13,771 nt of DNA from Rhodocyclaceae bacterium (GTDB lineage: Bacteria > Pseudomonadota > Gammaproteobacteria > Burkholderiales > Rhodocyclaceae), in NCBI GenBank assembly GCA_030689585.1, contig JAUYFZ010000136.1:1-13771 (forward strand), given 5' to 3'. Shown one piece after another: positions 1 to 6,936 of the stretch. Below the pieces are notes generated by a model. That model saw only the letters and a program-made list of their open reading frames with translations, did no database searches and was not told the origin of the DNA. Both the position numbers and the translations under genes were made by a program. Position 1 is the stretch's first letter; every line of letters starts with the position of its first letter.

Positions 1-18
1 GTCATGGCAGGAGGATGA
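1..18 (+). CDS. 3' end of an upstream gene (partial)
   Basis: An open frame entering from the left edge reads V-M-A-G-G and stops at TGA 16-18. This stop overlaps the AGGAGG that serves the next gene. The position just ahead of a NarL-type regulator suggests the end of a cognate sensor kinase, but only five codons are visible, so the function is a guess from context alone. Confidence 0.3.
   Translation, partial: VMAGG
9..14 (+). promoter_or_regulatory. Ribosome binding site that sets the response regulator start
   Basis: A perfect AGGAGG abuts the ATG at 15 but lies 6 bases before the ATG at 21. Normal spacing therefore favours the ATG at 21 over the first in-frame ATG at 15. Confidence 0.75.
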
Positions 19-20
19 AA

Positions 21-698
21 ATGAACGCACCTATTCGTGTATTGCTGGTCGATGATCACACGCTGTTTCGCAAGGGGTTGGCCGAGTTACTGGAGCAACG
101 GGCTGCCATTACGGTGGCCGGCATCACAGGTAACCCGGATGAGGCCATGGAACTTTTGGTAAAAACGCAGCCGGATGTCGTCATTACCGATCTCAATATG
201 CCGCCTCACGGTGGATTGGCTTTGTTGCGTCGCATTCGTGCGGAACATTGGCAGGGACCGGTTTTAATCCTGACCGTATCGGATGCCGAGGATGATCTGG
301 CCCATGCCATGCGGGCGGGCGCACAAGGGTATCTTTTGAAAGATATGGAGCCAGATGATCTGGTGGAGGCCGTGCAGCGCGCCGTGCGCGGTGAAATGGT
401 GGTAGCCCCGACGATGACCATGAAGTTGGTGACTCTGCTGCAAGGGGGAGGTGCTGCGGAAAAAGCGGATGCGTTAGCTCCACTCACCGCTCGAGAACGG
501 GAAGTGCTCGACCGCATGGCGCAAGGCATGTCGAACAAGGTGATTGCTCGTGCGTTAGATATTAGTTATGACACGGTGAAGTTACATGTCAAACATATCT
601 ATACGAAACTGAATCTAACTTCCCGCGTGGAAGCGGCGGTGTTTGTAGCAGAACATAGAACGGCGCAACGGCGCAACGGAGTTAAAATGCCGACATGA
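21..698 (+). CDS. NarL/FixJ-family response regulator (REC + LuxR-type HTH)
   Basis: This is a 225-residue two-component response regulator that would be phosphorylated by a sensor kinase and bind DNA. The receiver domain (about 5-122) has the acidic pair D11/D12, phosphoacceptor D57 in an ITDLNMPP context, T85 and K107. After a short linker, the LuxR/GerE helix-turn-helix spans about 153-212 (LTAREREVL, then SNKVIARALDIS and TVKLHVKHIY), and by eye it is close to NarL/NarP. The ATG at 21 was chosen from AGGAGG spacing; an ATG at 15 would add two residues. Its stop overlaps the next gene by ATGA (695-698), implying translational coupling to a c-di-GMP enzyme. The target genes and input signal cannot be read from the sequence. 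The length is normal for the family. Confidence 0.93.
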   Translation: MNAPIRVLLVDDHTLFRKGLAELLEQRAAITVAGITGNPDEAMELLVKTQPDVVITDLNMPPHGGLALLRRIRAEHWQGPVLILTVSDAEDDLAHAMRAGAQGYLLKDMEPDDLVEAVQRAVRGEMVVAPTMTMKLVTLLQGGGAAEKADALAPLTAREREVLDRMAQGMSNKVIARALDISYDTVKLHVKHIYTKLNLTSRVEAAVFVAEHRTAQRRNGVKMPT

Positions 699-2785
699 AT
701 CTTAAACAAAATACTTTATCGAGCATACGCATCCTAGTGGTAGAGGATGATCCTATCCAACGAGAACTGCTCGTGGGCCTCTTGTCGGACGCCAAAGTCG
801 GAGAGGTTTTGATAGCCACCAATGGTTCCGAGGGGTTGTCCACGTGGCGAACCTTTTCTCCCACCCTAGTACTCACAGACGTGATTATGCCGGACATGGA
901 TGGATTGAGCATGTGCCGCGCCATTCGCGCCGAAGATCCGGATGCGGAAATTGTTGTGGTGACGCATCACTCCGATATCGAATATTTGCGTCAAGCCATC
1001 GACATTGGTGTCGACAAATATGTCTTGAAGCCCGTTGATGGCAAACTGCTTCTGGCGATGGTGGAAGGTTGTCTGCGGGAGCATGATCAGCGTATGCAGC
1101 TTCGTCTGGCCAAACTGGCGTTCATGGATTCCAACGAGGGTATGTTGGTCACCGATCAGGAAACACGCATTCTGACCGTTAATCCAGCGGTGACCACCAT
1201 TACCGGCTATCGTCCGGATGAGATCATCGGTCAGCGTCCCTCTCTGTTTGCGTCAGGGCAACACGATGATGATTTCTACCGTGTTCTCTGGGATAGCTTG
1301 CGCGTTCATGGTCGCTGGGCTGGGGAGATTGTCAATCGAAGAAAAGATGGAACAGTTTTTCCGGAATGGTTATCCATTTCCTCCGTTGAGGGGGTATCCG
1401 GCGAGGTGTGTCATTACGTTGGGGTGATCTCCGATATTACCGAGCGCAAGCAGGAAGAGAACCAGATTCGTCGTATGGCGCACTTCGATTCACTGACGGG
1501 ATTGCCGAATCGATTGATGATGACGGATTACATGCAACGGGCATTGGCTCGTGCTCGGCGGCAGAATCGTGCGTTGTCAGTGCTTTATATTGATTTGGAC
1601 AACTTCAAACCGATCAACGATACGTTTGGTCACGATGCAGGTGATGAGGCACTTCGTGTAATGGCTGAGCGCATGTTGGCCTGTATACGCAAAACCGATA
1701 CGGCAGGCCGTTGGGGAGGTGACGAATTCCTGATTTTTCTGGATGAATCCGCTCGAACGGAAGGCTTAGTCCAAGTTTGTGAGAATCTGGTGACTTCTCT
1801 GTCGCTGCCTATGGTGTGGCATGACAAAACGCTGAAACTCAGTGCAAGCATCGGGGTGGCGACATTTCCGAAAGATGGCGAGGAACCCGATGCATTGATT
1901 CGGTCTGCCGATGAGGCTATGTATCGTGCCAAAGTGTCAGGGGGGGGGTGCTACCAATTCGCACGAGTGGAAGCGCAGAGTCGAATTCATTCCCGTATCA
2001 GAATGGAACGAGATCTGAGAGAAGGATTGAAGGCGTGGAGTTATTCACTGCATTATCTTCCGGAAATCTCGTTCCTCACCTGGGAGGTGAGCAACGTAGA
2101 GGCTCTGTTGCGATTCCATCATCCGGAAAATGGGTTGTTGGAAGCGGGGCAATTTCTGGAAATCGCTGAGAGCATAGGCATCATGCCCGAATTAGGACAA
2201 CGGGCTTTGAAAGAAGCGGCCTTGGAGATGGCTCGTTTGAGAGATGAGGGATATCCGCTGGGGTTGACTGTGGATCTTTCGCGTCGGCAACTCGCTGTTC
2301 CCGACGCAGCGAAGAGTCTGCTTTCTGCGTTGGAGCAGGCAGGGTTTCGTAAAGAAGATGTGACATTTGAGTGTGCAGAGAGTTCAGTGACTGCGAATGA
2401 GAATGCATTATCGACGCTATTGTCCTTGGCAGCCCAAGGCTGTCGTTTTACTCTGGATGACTTCGGGACTGGCTTTTGTTCCTTCAATCTGATCGGCCAG
2501 TTGCCTATCAGTGCGATCAAGATTGACCGCTATTTTGTTACGGAGATTGAGAGCAATCCTCAAGCACGTCAGTTGGTCGGGGCTTTGATTGCGTTCGCAC
2601 GACGCATGGATATGCGGGTGATTGCGGAGGGGGTAGAAACAACTGCCCAGCTTGATTTCCTTTATCGTCAGGGGTGTCACGCGGCCCAAGGTTATCTCTT
2701 TGCCAAGCCTATGGCCCTAGAAGATTTGCGTGTTTTTCTAGCACGGAAGGATTGGTGTAGTCTGGTGGAAGGGTTGCTCCCTTAG
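695..2785 (+). CDS. REC-PAS-GGDEF-EAL c-di-GMP signalling protein
   Basis: This 696-residue cytoplasmic protein shows no membrane segment. The receiver domain (about 12-128) has D18/D19, phosphoacceptor D62, T90 and K112. The PAS domain (about 145-250) ends in the usual DITERK exit. The GGDEF domain (about 258-422) has an intact GGDEF at 341-345 and an inhibitory I-site RKTD at 332-335, so diguanylate cyclase activity with product inhibition is expected. The EAL domain (about 435-690) has EAL 469-471, E559, D588/D589, K609, E646 and Q665. However, the usual YQP is YLP (residues 454-456) and the usual N of VNLS is D527, so phosphodiesterase activity may be weak or lost. Nine G at 1940-1948 encode the GGDEF-EAL linker. 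The start overlaps the response regulator stop by 4 bases and has only a distant GGAG (678-681), which fits coupled translation. Confidence 0.93.
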   Translation: MNLKQNTLSSIRILVVEDDPIQRELLVGLLSDAKVGEVLIATNGSEGLSTWRTFSPTLVLTDVIMPDMDGLSMCRAIRAEDPDAEIVVVTHHSDIEYLRQAIDIGVDKYVLKPVDGKLLLAMVEGCLREHDQRMQLRLAKLAFMDSNEGMLVTDQETRILTVNPAVTTITGYRPDEIIGQRPSLFASGQHDDDFYRVLWDSLRVHGRWAGEIVNRRKDGTVFPEWLSISSVEGVSGEVCHYVGVISDITERKQEENQIRRMAHFDSLTGLPNRLMMTDYMQRALARARRQNRALSVLYIDLDNFKPINDTFGHDAGDEALRVMAERMLACIRKTDTAGRWGGDEFLIFLDESARTEGLVQVCENLVTSLSLPMVWHDKTLKLSASIGVATFPKDGEEPDALIRSADEAMYRAKVSGGGCYQFARVEAQSRIHSRIRMERDLREGLKAWSYSLHYLPEISFLTWEVSNVEALLRFHHPENGLLEAGQFLEIAESIGIMPELGQRALKEAALEMARLRDEGYPLGLTVDLSRRQLAVPDAAKSLLSALEQAGFRKEDVTFECAESSVTANENALSTLLSLAAQGCRFTLDDFGTGFCSFNLIGQLPISAIKIDRYFVTEIESNPQARQLVGALIAFARRMDMRVIAEGVETTAQLDFLYRQGCHAAQGYLFAKPMALEDLRVFLARKDWCSLVEGLLP
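1940..1948 (+). repeat. Nine-G homopolymer inside the GGDEF-EAL gene
   Basis: Nine consecutive G encode the glycines of S-GGG-C at about residues 415-419, between the GGDEF and EAL domains. Loss of one G would reach TGA at 2016-2018; gain of one G would reach TGA ending at 2169. Either change keeps REC-PAS-GGDEF and removes the EAL domain. Poly-G tracts of this length are known slippage sites in phase-variable genes; switching here is an inference. Confidence 0.8.
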
Positions 2786-2807
2786 CGTGAGCTAATTTAA
2801 CCGGTAT

Positions 2808-3971
2808 CTATTTTGACAGCCGCGCCATCAGCACTTGCAAGCCGATTGCTTCTACGCCGTTACCTATTGAGTAATGATCGTGTCCGGAGGTTACTAGGAA
2901 TCGTTGGGTAGGTTTCAGGTCTTCACAGGCTAGATAAAAACCACGCCGGGGTTTGGCTTCCGCCCCTCGTTTGATTTCAATGATCCACAGACCTTGTCCG
3001 GGTATATCCAATAACAAATCGATTTCAATACCATTACTGGTTCTATAAAAACCGGAAGTAGTATTGAAAGGGGCTGCGTTCAATAGATTTTCTATGACGA
3101 AACCTTCCCAGCTATTTCCAACGACCGGATGACCTAGTAGATCGTTAACGTGGTGAATATTCAGCAAGGCATGAACGAGACCACTGTCCCGAATATAAAC
3201 TTTGGGGGATTTTACAAGACGCTTACCGGCATTGGTGTGCCAAGGCAGAAGTCGTCGTACGAGCAGCAGATCAACGAGTAAATCTAGGTAACGGTTGGTC
3301 GTTTTTGTATCGACATCAAGATTTTGAGAGAGCTGTGACACGTTTAGAAGGTTGCCTTGGTTATGCGCTAACATCGTCCAGAAACGGCGCAAGGTTTCGG
3401 CAGGCATACGTCCTCCATAGGCAGGAATATCCCGTTCAAGATAGGTGCTGATTAGATTTTGTCGCCAAACCAAACTTTGTTTGTCATTGTTAGCTAGGAA
3501 GCTGTTGGGGAATCCTCCCCTAAGCCAGAGCTGGTCTTGCTGGTTTTTGTCGATTTCAGAAACTTGTAGCGGAGGCAATTCCAGATAGGCGATGCGCCCT
3601 GCCAAGCTTTCGCCGGATTGACGCAGTAAATCGCCTGAGGATGATCCTAGTAAAAGAAAGCGTCCATGGGTAATGCCACGCCGTCGACCTTGATCGATTA
3701 AGCCACGCAAAGGTTGAAAAAGGTTGGGTTGCCGTTGAATTTCATCCAGAATGACTAGGTGGTTTTCAAATCGAACTAAGTAAGCTTCTGGATCAATCAG
3801 TTTGTTACGGTCGTTTGGACTTTCAAGATCAAGATAGATGCATCCGGGATGTTGCGCACAGATGATTTCGGATAGCGTTGTTTTTCCTACTTGTCTTGCG
3901 CCAAGCAAGGCAACGGCTGGGAATTGTTCCAGATGCTCTAGGAGAGAGGAAGTGAGTTGTCGAGTAATCAT
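2808..3971 (-). CDS. AAA_14/DUF4143 ATPase with C-terminal PD-(D/E)XK-like domain
   Basis: This 387-residue protein is of the common AAA ATPase plus DUF4143 family, whose cellular role is mostly unknown. Walker A is GARQVGKT (24-31), Walker B is LVILDE (72-77), and a sensor-like LLLGSSSG starts at 107. A winged-helix-like part follows (about 205-245). The C-terminus has a PD-(D/E)XK-like core: D318 in IEIDLL and E332-x-K334 in IIEIKRG. The start is uncertain. ATG 3971 gives MITRQL, the usual family start. A TTG at 3977 would add two residues and sits 8 bases after a GGGGAG, a better spacing than for the ATG. The upstream ATPase stop is at 3981-3983, so the two are surely co-transcribed. The gene converges with the GGDEF-EAL gene, 22 bases away, with no clear terminator hairpin between them. 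Confidence 0.88.
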   Translation of the reverse strand: MITRQLTSSLLEHLEQFPAVALLGARQVGKTTLSEIICAQHPGCIYLDLESPNDRNKLIDPEAYLVRFENHLVILDEIQRQPNLFQPLRGLIDQGRRRGITHGRFLLLGSSSGDLLRQSGESLAGRIAYLELPPLQVSEIDKNQQDQLWLRGGFPNSFLANNDKQSLVWRQNLISTYLERDIPAYGGRMPAETLRRFWTMLAHNQGNLLNVSQLSQNLDVDTKTTNRYLDLLVDLLLVRRLLPWHTNAGKRLVKSPKVYIRDSGLVHALLNIHHVNDLLGHPVVGNSWEGFVIENLLNAAPFNTTSGFYRTSNGIEIDLLLDIPGQGLWIIEIKRGAEAKPRRGFYLACEDLKPTQRFLVTSGHDHYSIGNGVEAIGLQVLMARLSK

Positions 3972-3980
3972 ATGCAAATG

Positions 3981-5573
3981 TTACGCTCCCCAAGCCATCA
4001 CAACGCGTTCTCCGTGTCGTACTTTCTTGTGCCAAATGCGCTTGTTCCATGAAATCTTCGGGCGACGATCGAACAAAATGAGGTGGGCCTCATCCGCACC
4101 ACAGCGATCTGCGTATTCCAGTGTTTGCACAATCCCTTGCGAGAGCGTTGTTTCGGGGGCTTTTCGAAGCAACTTAAGTTCGATCACTACCCTTTGCACT
4201 GGGCCGGTATAGCCTTGTGTTTCATCGAGCGGCCATTCTAAAAAAAGGTCGGTGCGTCCGCGTCCCAGTCCATATTCGCGATTGATACGTCCGCCGCCAT
4301 TGACGATGCGCTGTAGAAATGCCTGCATTAACAGATGCGGACCGGCTTCTTTGTATTCAAAACGTTCTAGCCACGCTTCAGAATGCTCGCGGAAGAATTG
4401 TTGAAAAGCGGCGATGAGTTTAGGCATATCCAATCGCCGATCCTCTCGAACATACCAGGGTTGATCTTGGGTATTCAGAGTAACTTGCGTTGTCCAGGTC
4501 AGTTCGCGGGGGATGATTTCCTGATAAATACGGTTGGTAATCGCCAGTTTTGGACGGCTCTTGATTAATCCCATATCCTCGACGTATTGCAGATCGTCTG
4601 TGGCCATAGGGTCCATCATGGATTCGCCATTGAGTAATGCAGAGACAACCCGTCGCACCCGCTCTTCCCGCAACTTATCGGTGAGTTGATCCAAATGGGT
4701 CGCACGAGATTGAATCAATCGCTCGCGGGCGGCTTTGTAGCGTTCCAGCGTGATGGGTTGTGTGCGGTCGCGTAATTCGCGATCATTTTTGATAAGTTCA
4801 TACCCCAAGGCATTCACAAGCCAAGGCTGTCCTGCGGTGTCTTCCCACAGTTCTGGATAAATCGCCGGATCAATGGGTTGCCCCGTAGCCGTTTCATGTT
4901 GTTGCCACAGAGCTTCCGTCTCCTCTCGGCTAAAATTCCCCAATCGTAGCGATTCCGCTTTGATGTTAAAAGCAGAGCCACCTGTGATGATTTCGTTATG
5001 CGAAGTGTGAATGCGATAATCGCGCACATCGCGCACCCCGCACAGGATGACGGTTTGCGGGAAGGCCGTCGGACGCTGGGCGTAGCCAGCACGAATCTGA
5101 CGCAGTAATGAGATAAGGGTATCGCCTACCAGGGCGTCGACTTCATCGAGCATGAGGACGATGGGCTTAGGTTCGATACCCGCCCAGTAAGAGAGCATTC
5201 CAGACAACATCTCCATGGGGGAAGTGTCGCGATTTGCGCCGACCCATTCAAGAAGCCGGTCTTCCTTCAACCAAACCAGTGCTTGTCTGGCAATGGCTTG
5301 CACAACGGCAGACATACCGGCTGCCACATCATGTCTAGCCGCCTGTGCCCCTTCGATGTTGGCATACAGTGCGCGATACTTTCCTTGTTCATTAAGGTAT
5401 TGCATCAAAGTTAGCAACGAGGTCGTCTTGCCCGTTTGCCGAGGCGCGTGTAAGACAAAATAACGTTTTTCTGCAATCATTGATTCGATACTTGGCAAAT
5501 CAATTCGAGCCAGCGGTTCAATCATGTAGTGATCTTCTGCAATCGAAGGTCCTGCATTATTAAAAGTTTTCAT
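3981..5573 (-). CDS. AAA-like ATPase with C-terminal PD-(D/E)XK nuclease-fold domain
   Basis: This 530-residue protein is predicted to be cytoplasmic. The N-terminus (FNNAGP, then EDHYMIEPL) is typical of the AAA-like ATP-binding family seen in many proteobacteria and cyanobacteria. Walker A is APRQTGKT (43-50) and Walker B is IVLMLDEVD (138-146, acidic pair D143/E144). A middle part (about 205-360) resembles the lid and winged-helix regions of STAND/ORC-type ATPases. The C-terminus has a PD-(D/E)XK core: D442 after GLGRGR, E465-x-K467 in VVIELKLLR, and a downstream Q483..Y487, so catalytic residues look kept. Function is unestablished; defence or mobile-element roles are only possibilities. 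Its ATG overlaps the holin-like gene stop as ATGA (5570-5573), and a purine-rich GAAGGGGG lies about 10 bases upstream of the start. Confidence 0.87.
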   Translation of the reverse strand: MKTFNNAGPSIAEDHYMIEPLARIDLPSIESMIAEKRYFVLHAPRQTGKTTSLLTLMQYLNEQGKYRALYANIEGAQAARHDVAAGMSAVVQAIARQALVWLKEDRLLEWVGANRDTSPMEMLSGMLSYWAGIEPKPIVLMLDEVDALVGDTLISLLRQIRAGYAQRPTAFPQTVILCGVRDVRDYRIHTSHNEIITGGSAFNIKAESLRLGNFSREETEALWQQHETATGQPIDPAIYPELWEDTAGQPWLVNALGYELIKNDRELRDRTQPITLERYKAARERLIQSRATHLDQLTDKLREERVRRVVSALLNGESMMDPMATDDLQYVEDMGLIKSRPKLAITNRIYQEIIPRELTWTTQVTLNTQDQPWYVREDRRLDMPKLIAAFQQFFREHSEAWLERFEYKEAGPHLLMQAFLQRIVNGGGRINREYGLGRGRTDLFLEWPLDETQGYTGPVQRVVIELKLLRKAPETTLSQGIVQTLEYADRCGADEAHLILFDRRPKISWNKRIWHKKVRHGERVVMAWGA

Positions 5574-6007
5574 CGCGCCGCCACCCCCTTCACCTTCTCA
5601 AAACTTCGCAATCCTCCAATCCCTAGCAATCCAAACAGCACCACATACAAACTATCCGTCTCCAACATCGGAGGAGGGGCCAGCCCCATGGGAATCCACC
5701 CCTGCGCCTGCATCAAAGCCCAACTCCATATCAACAGGGGATACAGCAGGAATTGATACGCCAAGGCCGCCACACAAACCCATCCCACCGCAGGCCGCCA
5801 ACCGGCGACAAACAGTCGACTGCTGGCCGCTTCCACCCTGTTGATTTCCTGCTGTCCGGTGAGCAGCCCCGCCTCTACCCGTGTTTCCTCAAGCCCCAAT
5901 CGTCGAAGCTCGATTTCAGCATCGAAGCGTTCCTTGTCCGAGGTAAACAGATCATCCGCCAGTTTTCCAACAGATTCCACCAGACCGCCGATGAACAGGG
6001 GATTCAT
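5570..6007 (-). CDS. 3TM holin-like membrane protein (phage/GTA type)
   Basis: This 145-residue protein resembles the Holin_3TM/GTA holin family, whose members sit in the inner membrane and help release a peptidoglycan hydrolase. The N-terminal part (about 18-64) is charged and probably a coiled or amphipathic helix. A WRPAVGW element (70-76), typical of the family, leads into hydrophobic stretches at about 74-100 and 119-134. The ATG at 6007 has AAGGAG 8 bases upstream and overlaps the endolysin stop as ATGA (6004-6007). The same frame stays open to 6319, but that extension is Cys/Gly-rich, lies wholly over the endolysin gene and has no family resemblance, so I exclude it. The gene is probably the partner of the adjacent muramidase. 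Confidence 0.83.
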   Translation of the reverse strand: MNPLFIGGLVESVGKLADDLFTSDKERFDAEIELRRLGLEETRVEAGLLTGQQEINRVEAASSRLFVAGWRPAVGWVCVAALAYQFLLYPLLIWSWALMQAQGWIPMGLAPPPMLETDSLYVVLFGLLGIGGLRSFEKVKGVAAR

Positions 6008-6522
6008 GCCGCCAACTCCTTCAAGGAACCCAGCGTTCGATTCACCCAGCCGAGCAGAAACTTCTGCTGAGAACGATCCTTCGTCACAATCTGCGCATAC
6101 CGAGCGATTTTCGCCAGAGCATAGGCGAGGATGAATTTCTCTGCATCCGCCGCATTCAATGCCACTAGCGTTTTCGGCCCAAGATTTCCGTCGGGCGTAA
6201 CCCCCACCACGGTTTGCGCCAGTATCACCGCTGTTCGCACCCCCGCATTCACCGCAAAATCGAACAAAGTCTGTGCCACAGGGGCAGAAACAAGCGCATC
6301 CCCCTGCAAGGCAGACCAAAAGTGCTCGCGATAAAACGAGCGCACCAGATCCGCAGACGGCGTTTCGCCCCGATCAATCGCCGACCAACCTTCCCATTTC
6401 GCCCAAGCGTTGCGCGCAATACCGGCGTAAGTTTGACCGCCACGGTCGCCCGAAATATGGGTCAAGCGATAACCACCCTCGTTGAGGATCATCTTTTCGA
6501 ATGCGGGGAGGAAGTCAGCCAT
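6004..6522 (-). CDS. GH108 N-acetylmuramidase (phage-type endolysin)
   Basis: This 172-residue peptidoglycan hydrolase is predicted to cut the MurNAc-GlcNAc bond. The N-terminal GH108 domain (about 5-95) has the family's EGGY signature with likely catalytic E15, followed by GDRGGQTYAGIA (25-36). The C-terminal part (about 100-170) matches the peptidoglycan-binding domain usually paired with it (DGNLGPKTLVALN). The length is normal. No signal peptide is seen, which agrees with dependence on the adjacent holin-like protein. No Shine-Dalgarno precedes the ATG (upstream bases read AAATAACCC), unlike the holin gene. The left arm of a long palindrome ends 9 bases from the start codon. The gene is first in an overlapping four-gene operon and is either a domesticated prophage lysis cassette or a holin-dependent export module. 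Confidence 0.9.
   Translation of the reverse strand: MADFLPAFEKMILNEGGYRLTHISGDRGGQTYAGIARNAWAKWEGWSAIDRGETPSADLVRSFYREHFWSALQGDALVSAPVAQTLFDFAVNAGVRTAVILAQTVVGVTPDGNLGPKTLVALNAADAEKFILAYALAKIARYAQIVTKDRSQQKFLLGWVNRTLGSLKELAA
6016..6021 (-). promoter_or_regulatory. Ribosome binding site for the holin-like gene
   Basis: AAGGAG on the minus strand lies 8 bases before the ATG at 6007. This supports the short holin start and argues against the longer open frame that runs back to 6319. Confidence 0.7.
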
Positions 6523-6531
6523 GGGTTATTT

Positions 6532-6611
6532 GTAACTACTCAGGTCCGGTCGGAACACAGCTCTCCTCCCCCTTCAAGGGGAGGGAGATTGACACCGACC
6601 TGAGTAGTTAC
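6532..6611. repeat. 80-bp nested palindrome, MITE- or hairpin-like
   Basis: The outer arms are perfect 15-mers: GTAACTACTCAGGTC at 6532-6546 and its reverse complement at 6597-6611, extended by three more pairs past a single bulged base. Inside is a second hairpin centred on 6575 (6562-6588) whose core is CCCCTT-C-AAGGGG, lengthened to about 13 pairs with one C/A mismatch and one G-T pair. The repeat sits between divergent genes. Structure and layout suggest a small mobile or REP-like repeat, or an RNA structure in the 5' leader of the endolysin transcript. Family membership would need other genomic copies. Confidence 0.8.
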
Positions 6612-6617
6612 GATTAT
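6589..6617 (+). promoter_or_regulatory. Putative sigma-70 promoter for the 91-residue ORF and galE
   Basis: A perfect TTGACA (6589-6594) is followed after exactly 17 bases by GATTAT (6612-6617), four of six matches to the -10 consensus. The -35 box and spacer lie within the right half of the palindrome. A start near 6624 would give a leader of about 33 bases. A second possible -10, TATACT at 6645-6650, has no good -35 and would give a nearly leaderless message. Confidence 0.5.
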
Positions 6618-6656
6618 TTTTCTAAATGAATCACGGTTTTTCAGTATACTTCGCGG

Positions 6657-6932
6657 ATGCAGAAAATCAATGAAACCCGCGTCGAACAACCACGGATATA
6701 TGCTCAATTGAGTGGCATTTTTATGGAAGATGCCCTTGCGGTTAACGTTCAAATTTATCGTGAACACGATGAAAATGAATGGCGCATGGAGCTACAGGAT
6801 GACAGCGCGTATCCTGTCGTGTGGAAGAACTATTTCATCACGCCCGAACAGGCGTGGGACGCATTCATCGCCGTTGTACAGACAGAAGGCATGGAGAGTG
6901 TTTTTGGCTCTATGAAAGTTCGGTTCCGGTGA
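6657..6932 (+). CDS. Small protein of unknown function (91 residues)
   Basis: I do not recognise a family. The protein is acidic to neutral and rich in aromatic residues (W42, W56, W66), with no signal peptide, membrane segment or cysteine. The pattern of alternating hydrophobic residues suggests a small alpha/beta fold. No Shine-Dalgarno precedes the ATG at 6657; the next in-frame ATG (6723) also lacks one. The gene ends 4 bases before galE, and galE's likely ribosome site (GGTGA) overlaps its stop, so the two are probably co-transcribed. The open frame, tight spacing and upstream promoter-like sequence support a real gene, but no function can be assigned. Confidence 0.6.
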   Translation: MQKINETRVEQPRIYAQLSGIFMEDALAVNVQIYREHDENEWRMELQDDSAYPVVWKNYFITPEQAWDAFIAVVQTEGMESVFGSMKVRFR

Positions 6933-6936
6933 ACAC

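Noticed and set aside
2119..2520. 133-residue frame opposite the EAL domain
   Set aside because: It is antisense to a clear EAL coding sequence and has no recognisable domain.
2786..2807. Terminator between the convergent GGDEF-EAL and DUF4143 genes
   Set aside because: The 22 bases show no stable inverted repeat or T run.
6008..6319. N-terminal extension of the holin-like frame to 249 residues
   Set aside because: It lies entirely over the endolysin gene, is Cys/Gly-rich without family resemblance, and the ATG at 6007 has a proper AAGGAG.
6562..6588. Inner hairpin of the palindrome as an intrinsic terminator
   Set aside because: It lies between divergent gene starts and no T tract follows on either strand close to the stem.
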